Notes: generated by a model not told the origin, from the letters alone. Counted from the first letter of the stretch, positions 8,866 to 18,018 are shown. The stretch is 64,000 nucleotides of DNA from an uncultured Sphingomonas sp. (GCF_913774285.1 NZ_CAJYHX010000032.1:41744-105743), one strand, 5' to 3'. Program-made: numbers and translations.

Positions 8866-10509
8866 ATGAGGATTTCGACGATCGTCGCGGCGACGGTGCT
8901 GGCAGGTGCGACGGCGTTGCCCGCCTTTGCCCAAGGCCCCGCACGGTTCAGCGACTTCCGCTACGCCGGCCATGCGATGGAAGCGGCAAGGCCGGGCCCC
9001 GGCGAGTATCGCAACCCGATCCTCTCGGGCTATTATCCCGATCCCTCGGTCACGCGTGTCGGCGAGGACTATTATCTCGTCCTGTCGTCCTTCGCCCATT
9101 ATCCCGGATTGCCGATCTTCCATTCGAAGGACCTGGTCCACTGGACCCAGATCGCCAACGCGATCAACCGGCCGGGCCAGCTCGATTTCACCGGCATGCG
9201 CACTTCGCAGGCGGTGTTCGCGCCGGACATCTCCTACCACGCCGGCACCTTCTTCATCGTCAACACCTGCGTGAGCTGCAAAGGCAATTTCGTGATCACC
9301 GCCAAGGACCCGCGCGGCCCCTGGTCCGATCCGATCTGGCTGCCGTTCGAAGGCATCGATCCCTCGATCACCTGGGAAGGCGACAAGGCCTATATCGTCA
9401 ACAACCGCGCCCCCGACGAACCCCCGCGCTACGAGGGGCACCGCGCGATCTGGATCCAGGAATATGACTGGCGCGCGGGCAAGATGGTCGGCCCAAGCAC
9501 CCAGCTGATCAACGGCGGGGTCGACATCACCAAGAAGCCGGTGTGGATCGAGGGGCCGCACGTCTTCAAGAAGGACGGCTGGTATTATCTCACCGCCGCC
9601 GAGGGCGGGACCAGCGTCAACCATTCGCAGGTGGTGTTCCGGTCGAAGGACCTGCTCGGCCCCTATGTGCCCTTCGCAGGCAACCCGATCCTGACGCAGC
9701 GCGATCTCGACCCCAGCCGCCCGAACCCGGTCACCTCTACCGGCCATGCGACGCTGGTGCAGACCCAGAAGGGCGACTGGTGGGCGACCTTCCTCGGCGT
9801 GCGCCCCTATGCCGACGACTTCTACAATACCGGCCGCGAGACCTTCCTGCTGCCGGTCACCTGGACCGACGGCTGGCCGATGATCCTGCCGCACGGCAAG
9901 CCGGTGCCGATGGTGGTCAAGGCACCCAATCTGCCCGCGCAGCCCGCGCCCGCGCTGCCGACCAGCGGCGACTTCAGTTACGTGGACCGCTTCGCCGGCA
10001 ACAAGCTGTCAATGCAATGGGTCGGCATCCGCACCCCCAAGACGCCCTTCTACAAGGTCGAGCGCGGCGAGCTGGTGATCACCAGACCCGCACCGCTCGG
10101 CGATCTGAACCAGGTGCCCGGCTTCGTCGGTCGCCGCCAGCAGCATGCCAATGCGACGGTGAGCGTGACGGTGCGCTATGCGCCGACCAAGCCCGGCGAA
10201 CGTGCAGGCCTCGCGGCGGTGCAGAGCGATCTCCATTATCTCTTCTACGGCCTGACCAACAAGGGCGGCACGCGGACGCTGGCGCTCTACACCCGCGCCA
10301 AGGGCGATGAGCAGCTGGTCGCCTCCACCCCGCTGCCCGGCACCGCGCCGGTGACGCTGACGCTGCGGATCACCGGTGGCACCATGGCGTTCGACTATGC
10401 CAGCGGCGCGAACAAGGGCACGCTCAAGCGCGATCTCGACGCGCGCTTCCTCAGCACGCACGAAGCCACAGGGTTCGTCGGCACGATCATCGGGCCGATG
10501 GCGCAGTGA
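8866..10509 (+). CDS. Glycoside hydrolase family 43 (beta-xylosidase / alpha-L-arabinofuranosidase type), secreted
   Basis: Hydrolyses xylo- or arabino-oligosaccharides. The N-terminus MRISTIVAATVLAGATALPAFAQ is a signal peptide. The start at 8866 is preferred over the in-frame ATG at 8851 because GAGGGG then serves as ribosome-binding site. The five-blade propeller carries YPDPSVTRVGEDYYLV (catalytic-base Asp) and the general-acid Glu in WIEGPHVFKKDGWYYL. After about residue 365 the sequence DFSYVDRFAGNKLSMQW begins a C-terminal beta-sandwich of the GH43_C2 type, as in subfamily 12-like enzymes. Its stop overlaps the next GH43 by one base (TGATG). Precise specificity (xylose or arabinose) cannot be read from sequence. 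Confidence 0.9.
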   Translation: MRISTIVAATVLAGATALPAFAQGPARFSDFRYAGHAMEAARPGPGEYRNPILSGYYPDPSVTRVGEDYYLVLSSFAHYPGLPIFHSKDLVHWTQIANAINRPGQLDFTGMRTSQAVFAPDISYHAGTFFIVNTCVSCKGNFVITAKDPRGPWSDPIWLPFEGIDPSITWEGDKAYIVNNRAPDEPPRYEGHRAIWIQEYDWRAGKMVGPSTQLINGGVDITKKPVWIEGPHVFKKDGWYYLTAAEGGTSVNHSQVVFRSKDLLGPYVPFAGNPILTQRDLDPSRPNPVTSTGHATLVQTQKGDWWATFLGVRPYADDFYNTGRETFLLPVTWTDGWPMILPHGKPVPMVVKAPNLPAQPAPALPTSGDFSYVDRFAGNKLSMQWVGIRTPKTPFYKVERGELVITRPAPLGDLNQVPGFVGRRQQHANATVSVTVRYAPTKPGERAGLAAVQSDLHYLFYGLTNKGGTRTLALYTRAKGDEQLVASTPLPGTAPVTLTLRITGGTMAFDYASGANKGTLKRDLDARFLSTHEATGFVGTIIGPMAQ

Positions 10510-12053
10510 TGCGGCGGCTTCTCCTCCCCGCCGTCGCCGCGGCGCTGCTGCCGGTTGCCGCTTTCGCTCAGGTCTGGCGCTCGGACCAGGGCGACGGGAC
10601 CTATCGCAACCCGCCGCTCAACGCTGATTATCCCGATCCCGACATCATCCGGGTGGGCAAGGATTTCTATTTCGCCAGCACCACCTTCGCCAATGTGCCG
10701 GGTCTCACTATCCTCCACTCGCGCGACCTGGTGAACTGGGACATCCTCAGCCACGTCATCCCGAAGCTGATCGGTGCCGCCGAGTTCGACCTGAAGGAGG
10801 GCGGTTCCTATCGCGCCGGCGTCTATGCGCCGAGCCTGCGCTACCATGGCGGCATGTTCTACCTGGCGGTCACGCCGATCCGGCAGAACACGCGCATCTA
10901 CCGCGCACGGGATCCCCGCGGCCCCTGGACCTATGCGGAACTGGATCGCGCCGCCTTCGATCCGGCGCTGTTCTTCGATGACGACGGGCAGGTCTATCTC
11001 GCCACCTCGATCGGCACCAACGGCACGATCACGCTCCACACGCTCGACAAGACCGCGTCGAAGATCATCGCCAGCCGGGTGATCTACTACAACAAGGGCG
11101 CGGAAGGATCGAAGCTGCTCAAGCGCAACGGCTGGTATTATCTGTTCAACGCGATCCCCAACAAGCTGGCGCTCACCGTCTCGCGGTCGCGCAGCCTCGA
11201 CGGGCCGTGGGAGACCAGGCCGCAGATCGACGACACCACCGGCGGCCACCAGGGCGCGCTGGTCGATCTGGCGGACGGCCGCGATGTTGGTTTCGTCATG
11301 CGCGATTCCGGGCCGATCGGCCGCGTCACCAATATCAGCCCGGTCTTCTGGCAGGATGGCTGGCCGGTCTGGGGTACCCCCGAGCAGCCCGGCCGCGTGC
11401 CCGATCGCGCGCGCAAGCCGATTCCGGGCGGCCGCTTCACCGAACCGCCCAGCTCGGACGACTTCACCGCCACGACGCCCGGCCGCCAATGGCAGTGGAA
11501 CCACAATCCGCTCGGTCCCTATTGGTCGCTCACCGCCCGGCGCGGCTGGCTGCGGCTGCGCGCGGTGCAGGCCGACCAGCTCTGGTGGGCGCGCAACACG
11601 CTGGTCCAGAAGGGGCAAGCGCCGCGCTCGCGCGGGGAGGTCGTGGTCGATCCCGCCGGCATTCGGCCGGGCGACGTGTGCGGCTTCGGCACCTTCGGCA
11701 AGTATAGCGCGGCGATTGCGGTGGTCGGCCAACCCGACGGCAGCCGTGCGTTGTCGATGCGGGTGACCGAGTCCACCACGACGGGACCGAAGACCGAGAT
11801 CCGCGTCGCCGCGATCCCGACCAAGGCACCGCGGCTGTGGCTGCGCACCGAGACGGACTTCACCGCGGCGACCGCGCTGCTCTCCTACAGCGAGGACGGC
11901 CGACGCTTCACCCCGCTCGGGGGCACTGTGCCGCTGGTCTATGACTGGCGGACGGGCACCTTCCAGGGGGTGCAGTTCGCGCTGTCCTGTTTCAACCCTG
12001 GCGCCGCGGGCGGGGCGCTGGACGTGGACCGGTTCACCCTCTCGCGCTTCTGA
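10509..12053 (+). CDS. Second glycoside hydrolase family 43 enzyme, secreted
   Basis: A paralogue of the gene before it, 514 residues, with signal peptide MRRLLLPAVAAALLPVAAFAQ. The catalytic-base region is YPDPDIIRVGKDFYFAST, the pKa-modulating Asp lies in DPALFFDDDGQVYLA, and the general-acid Glu is in KGAEGSKLLKRNGWYYLF. From about residue 315 a C-terminal concanavalin-like domain follows (DDFTATTPGRQWQWNHNP). The ATG at 10509 overlaps the previous stop; a GTG at 10506 is an alternative. Two tandem GH43 enzymes with different active-site surroundings suggest stepwise removal of side chain and backbone sugars from arabinoxylan, which is inference. Likely induced with its partner through the 8786 operator. 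Confidence 0.9.
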   Translation: MRRLLLPAVAAALLPVAAFAQVWRSDQGDGTYRNPPLNADYPDPDIIRVGKDFYFASTTFANVPGLTILHSRDLVNWDILSHVIPKLIGAAEFDLKEGGSYRAGVYAPSLRYHGGMFYLAVTPIRQNTRIYRARDPRGPWTYAELDRAAFDPALFFDDDGQVYLATSIGTNGTITLHTLDKTASKIIASRVIYYNKGAEGSKLLKRNGWYYLFNAIPNKLALTVSRSRSLDGPWETRPQIDDTTGGHQGALVDLADGRDVGFVMRDSGPIGRVTNISPVFWQDGWPVWGTPEQPGRVPDRARKPIPGGRFTEPPSSDDFTATTPGRQWQWNHNPLGPYWSLTARRGWLRLRAVQADQLWWARNTLVQKGQAPRSRGEVVVDPAGIRPGDVCGFGTFGKYSAAIAVVGQPDGSRALSMRVTESTTTGPKTEIRVAAIPTKAPRLWLRTETDFTAATALLSYSEDGRRFTPLGGTVPLVYDWRTGTFQGVQFALSCFNPGAAGGALDVDRFTLSRF

Positions 12054-12113
12054 TCGCCGCCACCGCCTCAATTCGTCGCACCCCCGCTTGCGCCGCGCCT
12101 CGATCGCGGCAAG

Positions 12114-12133
12114 GAAATGATACAGTGTATCAT
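12114..12133. promoter_or_regulatory. Candidate Zur (zinc uptake regulator) box
   Basis: GAAATGATACAGTGTATCAT contains a perfect inverted repeat ATGATACA-G-TGTATCAT at 12117-12133. It agrees at about 16 of 20 positions with the GAAATGTTATA-type Zur box I recall from Gammaproteobacteria. It ends 14 bp before the DUF1826 start, so bound protein would block transcription. DUF1826 genes are known members of Zur-linked neighbourhoods, which supports the reading. Confidence 0.6.
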
Positions 12134-12147
12134 GCAAGGGCGAGAAG

Positions 12148-12771
12148 ATGGTGGCGCAGGCAAGCTTGGCGGTGGACGTTACGGACCGGGGGGCGGTGTC
12201 CCCGGCGCTCGCCATCGAACGATGCGAGCCCGCCGTGCTGGAAGCCGCCGCGCAACCCTATGTGCACCTCGCCGTCTGGCATCGGCGCTTCCCCGAGGCC
12301 CTCGACTGGCTGGGCAGTCTCGACTGGAGCGCGATCGACGATTGCGAACTGACCAGCCGCGTCGAGGTACTGCCGGTGACCATCGCCGATGCGCTGGCAG
12401 CGGCCGGCTATCCCTATGGCGCGTGGGGCACGGCCTTGTGCGACGAGATCGTCGGGCTCGCGCGGCACTTCGCAGGCGCGTTGAAGCTGGACGCCGTGGC
12501 GGTGCGGCTGGAAGTGATCGAGACCGACGCCTGCCGCAAGTTCCACGCCGACTATGTCGCGGCGCGGCTGCTCTGCACGCTGGTGGGGCAGGGCACCCAG
12601 TGGCGCTATGGCCCCGAGGTGGCGGACACGCCGATCCGCCAGTTGCGGACCGGTGATGTCGCCATCTTCAAGGGACGCCTGGCGACCGATACGCCGGCGA
12701 TCCTCCACCGCTCGCCGCCGATCCTCGGCACCGGCGAGACGCGGCTGCTGCTCGCGATCGACCCTGCCTGA
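12148..12771 (+). CDS. DUF1826 domain-containing protein
   Basis: A 207-residue protein matching DUF1826 as I know it: the hallmark region CRKFHADYVAARLLCTL near residues 132-148 with conserved Cys and His, then QGTQWRYGPEV and a C-terminal RSPPILGTGETRLLLAIDP. The family is uncharacterised but recurs beside Zur boxes and COG0523 zinc GTPases, so a role in zinc limitation is plausible. The conserved Cys/His residues could bind metal. The ATG at 12148 follows GAGAAG. It stands alone, converging on the DUF5695 gene with only 6 bp between stops. No COG0523 partner is in the window. Confidence 0.78.
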   Translation: MVAQASLAVDVTDRGAVSPALAIERCEPAVLEAAAQPYVHLAVWHRRFPEALDWLGSLDWSAIDDCELTSRVEVLPVTIADALAAAGYPYGAWGTALCDEIVGLARHFAGALKLDAVAVRLEVIETDACRKFHADYVAARLLCTLVGQGTQWRYGPEVADTPIRQLRTGDVAIFKGRLATDTPAILHRSPPILGTGETRLLLAIDPA

Positions 12772-12777
12772 CGCGCG

Positions 12778-15534
12778 TCAGCCGGCGCGGGGTGCCAGCC
12801 GGACCTCGGTCAGCCCCGCGCCGAGCGGCAGTGCGGTGGCGCCGCGCACCGGCGTGCCGCCTTCGACGCGGTAGCCGCGACCGCCAACGGTCTTCTCCAC
12901 CCGGACGAGCGCCTGCGGCGTCATCGCGCTGCGCGGGTCGAGGGTGAGCGTGACTGCGCCGGTCGCGGGCACGTAGCGTGCCTGGGCGATCTTGCCCGCC
13001 TCTAGCGTGATCCACAGGCCGGCGGGGGCGACGAACAACCGGCTGCGCGCGCCGTCCCTGGGCGCGATCGTTACCGCATCGGCCGTCACGTGCACGTTGC
13101 CGCCATAGCCGAGCCAGCCGAACACCGGGTCCTTCACCAGATAGGTCGCGGCGCCGTACGCATGGGCGAAATAGCCCGAGCCATAGTCGCCGGTGTAGGG
13201 ATCCCACGCCATCCGGTCCGGCCAGCTGTGGAAGGCGGCCGAGCCGAAGCCGTCGCGATCGATATTGGTGATGCCGCCCATCAGCCCGCCATAGGCGACG
13301 CGCAGCAGGTGGAGGTCGGCGGGGTTGGCGCGGAAGGCTTCGAACAGCGGCAGCGCGTTATTGGTCGAGCCGTAATGGTGGATCTGGCGCTCGATCCGCG
13401 GATATTTGCCGCCATAGAGGAAGTCCCAATAGCGCCGGGCATTGCCGTTATATCCCCAGTGCGGGATCAGCGGGTCATAGCCGAGGATCACCTCCACCGT
13501 CTCGGCGGCCTGTTTCGGATGATCGAAATAGCGCATCCAGGAATACACCTCGGGCTGGCCGGTCGAGTCCCACGCCATCTCGCTGCCGAACGGATAGGCG
13601 AGGCTCGCCCAGTGATCGGCGCGGCTCTTCATCAGCGCCTCGATCTGCGCGGCGCCGTCGGCAATCCCCTCGCGCTTCAGATCCTCGAGGATGTCGACGA
13701 AGGCCTCGCCCTCCATCTGGCCGAACTGGGTATAGTAGGGCGCATCGCGCATCATCGCGACGATCGTCATCCGGGCATGGTCGAGATACCAGCGCCACTC
13801 GTGATGGGTGACCAGCCCCGGATGGTTGCGCGCCAGCCTGTAGAGCGTCCAATAGCCGAGCGCGACATGCGGGTAGTTGAACGACCGGCCGAGATCGTCG
13901 GCATCCTTCTTCGACCAGCTGGTCCAGGTCTTCCAGTCGGCGGCGGTATCGTAATAGCCGGGGAAGGCGGCGGGATCGTAGTAGAACAGACTCTTCTTGA
14001 CCGCGCCGATATGCTCGCCGCTGGCGACCTGGAGCTTGCCGAAGATCGTCTTGTCGACCAGCGTCTCGAGCTTCTCGACCTCTGCCGGGTCGGGATTGTC
14101 GAGTTGCTTCATGATCGCCGCGATCCAGCCGCCGGCGCCGCCCTCGTCGCTCATGCCGGCGATCCACACGCGCGGTTCTTGGGTGAGGATCTTGCCCGCT
14201 TCATGGTCATAGCTGAGGATCGCGGGGGCGCGGCCGAACGGGTCCTTGGGATCGTCATACCATTGCTGCGTCGTCGCGAAGCGGCCGAGATCGGCCATGG
14301 TCTGCTCGAGCGGCTTGGTGACGAAATACTGCACCGTCTGCACGCTGCCATCGGCATAGGTGATGGTGACGCGCGCGCGGCCCCAGCCGGTCCCCCGCAC
14401 GGCATAGCGCCGCCAGCCGTTCACGACGCCCACTGCGGTCACCGTCATCGCCCCGGCGGGGGAGACGTCCAGCTTGGCCACGGGCTGCGCGTATTTCAGA
14501 AAGAGCGATGCCTCGAGGTCGTTCGGCACGACATAGCCCGGCACGCCCAGCGCCACCGGCCGGCCCTGCGCGACGAGGGCGGACTGGATGCCGCGGATCG
14601 ACGGGGCCTGCACCAGCCGCACGCCGATCGTGCGGCCCTCGCCAGGGGCGAGGGTGAAGCTGGTCGGCGGGTTCCACTGTTCGCCCGCCTTGCGCCATTC
14701 CTGCTCGACAAAGCCCTTGGAGGCCACCGTCCAGTCGTAAAAGCCCTCCGAGACCTGGCTGCGCGGGCTCTTGTCGGTGAAGATCGCGCCGGGTTCGCTC
14801 GGGTTCTTGAGGGGGGCGTAATTCTCCAGCGGGGTGCGACCGTCGGGGAGAACCAGCAGCGCCGGGCCCTTGCCGTTAAGCCTTGTGACCTGGAGATAGC
14901 CGGCGTCGCGGCCGATATAGGGATCGACGAAGCTCGCCTGCGCATGCGCCGTCTCCAGCGTGCGGTCGCGGATGATGTTGTCGAACACCATCGGCATGCC
15001 GAGCCCGCCGATCTCGACCGGCGCGGCGGAGGTGTTGACGATGCGGAAGCGCAGCACCGGCACGCCCGCTGCATCCACCCAGCGACGCTCGATCCGGAGC
15101 GGGATGCCGTCGCCCATGCTCGCGGTGATGTCCGCCGCCGCGAACACGCCGGGGCCGAGGGGGAGGGGCTTGATCGGCTTGCGCGTGCGCGACGAGGCGA
15201 AGTCCTGCCATGCCCCGCCCGCGCTGCGCAGGCGAAGGTTGAGATCGCCGATATGGTTGAAGCCATTCTCCTGCCGCTCCGCTTCGCGGCCGCCGGGGAC
15301 GAAGTCAAACGCCGGTTCGGCGGCGGGCGACAGGCGGGCGAGCGTGCCGGTATCGCTGCGCAGTTCGAGCAGGAAGGCCCCCACCCGCACCGGCGTGGTG
15401 CGGATCGGCGGATAGACGGGCTTCGTCGCCTCTTTTTCCTGCGCGAGCAGCGGCGCGGCGAAAGGCAGGCTGCTCGCCCCGGCGAGCGCGGCAGCGGCGA
15501 GGAACAGGCGGGGGGCACGCATCGGGGACCTCAT
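12778..15534 (-). CDS. DUF5695-type secreted protein, probable (alpha/alpha) carbohydrate-active enzyme
   Basis: A 918-residue exported protein of a family with no settled function. The N-terminus (MRAPRLFLAAAALAGASSLPFAAPLLAQ) is a signal peptide. Residues about 40-330 look like a beta-rich sandwich (RIVNTSAAPVEIGGLGMPMVF). Residues about 400-780 are helix-rich with many conserved Trp/Tyr and acidic stretches (YWTLYRLARNHPG, GQMEGEAFVDILED, HYGSTNNALPLFEAF), as in (alpha/alpha)6-barrel hydrolases and lyases. The C-terminal about 100 residues are again beta-sandwich. This resembles DUF5695 as I recall it. It overlaps the upstream S9 peptidase by ATGA, so the two are coexpressed. Start 15534 was chosen for that coupling; 15522 is an alternative. 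Substrate unknown. Confidence 0.65.
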   Translation of the reverse strand: MRSPMRAPRLFLAAAALAGASSLPFAAPLLAQEKEATKPVYPPIRTTPVRVGAFLLELRSDTGTLARLSPAAEPAFDFVPGGREAERQENGFNHIGDLNLRLRSAGGAWQDFASSRTRKPIKPLPLGPGVFAAADITASMGDGIPLRIERRWVDAAGVPVLRFRIVNTSAAPVEIGGLGMPMVFDNIIRDRTLETAHAQASFVDPYIGRDAGYLQVTRLNGKGPALLVLPDGRTPLENYAPLKNPSEPGAIFTDKSPRSQVSEGFYDWTVASKGFVEQEWRKAGEQWNPPTSFTLAPGEGRTIGVRLVQAPSIRGIQSALVAQGRPVALGVPGYVVPNDLEASLFLKYAQPVAKLDVSPAGAMTVTAVGVVNGWRRYAVRGTGWGRARVTITYADGSVQTVQYFVTKPLEQTMADLGRFATTQQWYDDPKDPFGRAPAILSYDHEAGKILTQEPRVWIAGMSDEGGAGGWIAAIMKQLDNPDPAEVEKLETLVDKTIFGKLQVASGEHIGAVKKSLFYYDPAAFPGYYDTAADWKTWTSWSKKDADDLGRSFNYPHVALGYWTLYRLARNHPGLVTHHEWRWYLDHARMTIVAMMRDAPYYTQFGQMEGEAFVDILEDLKREGIADGAAQIEALMKSRADHWASLAYPFGSEMAWDSTGQPEVYSWMRYFDHPKQAAETVEVILGYDPLIPHWGYNGNARRYWDFLYGGKYPRIERQIHHYGSTNNALPLFEAFRANPADLHLLRVAYGGLMGGITNIDRDGFGSAAFHSWPDRMAWDPYTGDYGSGYFAHAYGAATYLVKDPVFGWLGYGGNVHVTADAVTIAPRDGARSRLFVAPAGLWITLEAGKIAQARYVPATGAVTLTLDPRSAMTPQALVRVEKTVGGRGYRVEGGTPVRGATALPLGAGLTEVRLAPRAG

Positions 15535-17873
15535 TTCTCGGGACGCAGCAGCGGCAGTTCTTCGTGCCAGGCGGGGGTGTCGAAGCCGATATCGGCAGGC
15601 GGCGCCTCGCCGAGCAGGTTCCGAACGAAATAGTCGCGGAACTTGCGCCAGAAGAAGGGCTGGTAGACCGCATGGGTGGTGTTGGGCAGCACCACCATGT
15701 CGACGTCGCGCCCCGCCCAGATCAGCGCGGTGGCGAGCTGGAAGCTCTCGGTCACCGGCACATTGTCGTCGATGTCGCCGTGGATCAGCAGCAGGTGGCT
15801 GCCGAGATTGGGCGCGGCGACCATGTTCGAGTTGCGCGCCCAGTCATTGGGGCTCGCGGTGCCCATCGTGGTCTCGGGCCACCAGGCCTTGTCGAGCCGG
15901 AGGTCGTGATTGCCCGAGGAGGCGACGCCCACCTTGAAGAAGCCCGGTCGGCGGATGACGAAGCGCGCGGCGTCATAGCCGCCCGCCGACCCGCCGAACA
16001 CGCCGACGCGCGACAGGTCGAATTCGGGGTAGCGCTCGGCCATCTGGCGGATCAGCGCAATATGATCGTCGAGCCCGACCTCGCCCAGATTCTGGTACGC
16101 GTGCATGCGGAAGGCGCGTCCCCGCCGCGAGGTGCCGCGCCCGTCGATCATCACCACGATCGCGCCGAGCTGGGCGACGCTGGAGCCCGCGGCGGCCACG
16201 GTTGCGGTCCAGCTGGTCGGCACCTGGGTGGTCGTCGGCCCCGTATAGACATTGTCGATCACCGGATAGCGGCGGTTCGGGTCGAAGCGCGCGGGGCGGT
16301 AGATCATCCCGTAGATCGGCGTCTTGCCGTCGGCCGCGACGCCCTGGAACGGCTCGGGCATGCGATAGCCGCTGGCGAGCAGCGCCGTGGGATCGGCATG
16401 GCCGAGCTCGGTCAGGATGCGGCCGTCGGTCGCGCTGCGCAGCACGGTGCGGCTCGGCTGGGTGGGCGTCGACAGGACGTCGAGGAAGGTCTTGCCGTCG
16501 GGGGCGACCTGCACGTCGTGCTGCACCGGCTCGGGGGTGAGCAGCAGCGGCTGTTCGCCGTGGGTGCCGACCCGGTAGAGTGCGGTGTAATAGGGATTGC
16601 GGTCGTGCTCGCGGCCGACCCCGCGCACGAGGATGGCGCCCGCCGCGGCATCGACATGGTCGACCCCGATCACTTCCCACTCGCCGCGGGTGAGCGGGAT
16701 GCCGCCCTCGGGAGCGTCGGGGCGCACCAGATAGAGCTGGGCCCAGCCGCTGCGTTCGGAGATGACGAGCTCGCCGCCCAGCTCAGGTGCGGGCTGGAGC
16801 GAACTCGACACCACCGAGACGCTGGGCGTCAGCGCCTCGCGCGCGACCACCGTGGCAGTGCCGGTCTCCGGATCGGCCTTGTAGACGACGAGCTGCTTGT
16901 AGCCGCGCTCGGTCCATTGCGCGCGGACCTGGCCGTTCATCCAGGCCATGTCCGGATCATAGGGATAGAGCAGCGACTCGCTGGGGATGGCGAGCGGGAC
17001 CAGCCGCGCTTTGCGGCGGCGCACCGCCTGCTCGACATCGATCACCAGCCGCGTCGCCTGGGGCAGCTTCTCGGCGCCAGCGAGCGGATAGATGTAGCGG
17101 AAGGTGCGCGGGTAGATCGTGCCGGGCGGGGTCGCCTGCACCACGCCCAGCCGGATCACGTCACGCGTGTCGAGCCGCCAGGTTAGGATGCGCTTGCTGT
17201 CCGGCGACCAGCGGACCGAGACCGGCATGGTCGGGTCCTCGGTGCCTTGCGCGAGGATGTCGGCGAGCACCGGGATGCCGCGGCCATAAGGCTGGTCGCG
17301 GGTGCCGTCCTCGGTCAGCGCGACTTCGCGACCGCTCGCCACCTCGACGGCATACAGGTTGAACTCGCGCGAGACGATGCGGAAGCGGCCGTCGGGCGAG
17401 AGCGCTTCCTCGCCGTCCACCGCACCCTTCGACGCGGGGGTGAGGGTGCCGTCCCCGGCCCAAGTCCAGCGCTTGCCGAACGCGCTGAAAAGGAGGGCGC
17501 TCCCCTCCACCTTCGCCTCCTCGATCGGCAGCGCGGCGGGCTTGATCGGCTTGTCGAGCGCCTTGGCGAGCGCCGCAGCGATCGCCGCTTCCGGGGCGAT
17601 CGCGCGCGACTGGCCGGTGGCGAGGTCGTAATAGGCGACGATCCGCTCCCCCTCGGGACCATGCCGATAGACGATCCCGGCGCTGTCGGTAGTGAAGCCC
17701 GCGCGCATGCTGCGATCGACGATCAGCTTGGCGAGCCCGTCGCCCAAATAGCGATCGGCCGCGGCATAGCGGGCCTCGATCGGCGCCTCCGTCTGCGCCT
17801 CCGCCAGGCCAGGCGCGAGCAGCGCCCAAGCTGCCAAGGCGCTGGTCCTGCCGAACCGAGCTGGTAGAAGCAT
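15531..17873 (-). CDS. S9 family peptidase (dipeptidyl peptidase IV / prolyl oligopeptidase type), exported
   Basis: A 780-residue serine peptidase with a DPP IV-like N-terminal beta-propeller and a C-terminal S9 catalytic domain. The nucleophile motif is GGSAGGYDAARF, the catalytic Asp is in LLIHGDIDDNVPV and the His in LPNTTHAVYQPFF. The signal peptide spans about MLLPARFGRTSALAAWALLAPGLAEAQ. The ATG at 17873 has GGGGGA upstream; an in-frame start at 17924 would disrupt the signal sequence. Family members cleave after Pro, Hyp or Ala in short peptides. It is the first gene of a minus-strand operon with the DUF5695 protein, divergent from the GH127 operon and sharing its promoter region. The elbow reads GGSAGG instead of the common GWSYGG, so the exact subfamily is open. 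Confidence 0.87.
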   Translation of the reverse strand: MLLPARFGRTSALAAWALLAPGLAEAQTEAPIEARYAAADRYLGDGLAKLIVDRSMRAGFTTDSAGIVYRHGPEGERIVAYYDLATGQSRAIAPEAAIAAALAKALDKPIKPAALPIEEAKVEGSALLFSAFGKRWTWAGDGTLTPASKGAVDGEEALSPDGRFRIVSREFNLYAVEVASGREVALTEDGTRDQPYGRGIPVLADILAQGTEDPTMPVSVRWSPDSKRILTWRLDTRDVIRLGVVQATPPGTIYPRTFRYIYPLAGAEKLPQATRLVIDVEQAVRRRKARLVPLAIPSESLLYPYDPDMAWMNGQVRAQWTERGYKQLVVYKADPETGTATVVAREALTPSVSVVSSSLQPAPELGGELVISERSGWAQLYLVRPDAPEGGIPLTRGEWEVIGVDHVDAAAGAILVRGVGREHDRNPYYTALYRVGTHGEQPLLLTPEPVQHDVQVAPDGKTFLDVLSTPTQPSRTVLRSATDGRILTELGHADPTALLASGYRMPEPFQGVAADGKTPIYGMIYRPARFDPNRRYPVIDNVYTGPTTTQVPTSWTATVAAAGSSVAQLGAIVVMIDGRGTSRRGRAFRMHAYQNLGEVGLDDHIALIRQMAERYPEFDLSRVGVFGGSAGGYDAARFVIRRPGFFKVGVASSGNHDLRLDKAWWPETTMGTASPNDWARNSNMVAAPNLGSHLLLIHGDIDDNVPVTESFQLATALIWAGRDVDMVVLPNTTHAVYQPFFWRKFRDYFVRNLLGEAPPADIGFDTPAWHEELPLLRPEK

Positions 17874-17930
17874 TGCAAGATCCCCCTTCCGCGTGGGTAG
17901 ACCACGCCGCGACGAGCTGGTCAAGAATGT

Positions 17931-17941
17931 TATACGGTATA
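17931..17941. promoter_or_regulatory. Candidate operator palindrome 1 of the S9/GH127 divergon
   Basis: TATAC-G-GTATA is a perfect inverted repeat with one central base, in an AT-rich patch unlike the surrounding DNA. It sits 58 bp upstream of the S9 peptidase start and 77 bp upstream of the GH127 start, where one regulator could control both directions. GTATAC-type half sites are common for GntR/FadR-like repressors; the protein is not encoded nearby. Confidence 0.45.
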
Positions 17942-17988
17942 TGATGCCGTAGAGCTAAGCGCTTGACCCGCTGCGAAGGCCTCCGTAG

Positions 17989-18000
17989 ATCGTATACGAT
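17989..18000. promoter_or_regulatory. Candidate operator palindrome 2 of the S9/GH127 divergon
   Basis: ATCGTATACGAT is a perfect 12-bp palindrome ending 18 bp before the GH127 ATG. It shares the GTATA half site with the palindrome at 17931, so the two may be a pair of sites for one regulator. Confidence 0.45.
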
Positions 18001-18018
18001 TACTGAGGGGAAAGAGCG

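Noticed and set aside
13090..15633. 847-codon open frame on the plus strand opposite the DUF5695 gene
   Set aside because: It is a GC-rich antisense mirror of a real gene with a signal peptide, ribosome spacing and coupled neighbours. Similar shadows occur opposite the TonB receptor (42666-45497), zwf (64-1365) and the S9 peptidase (15564-17186).
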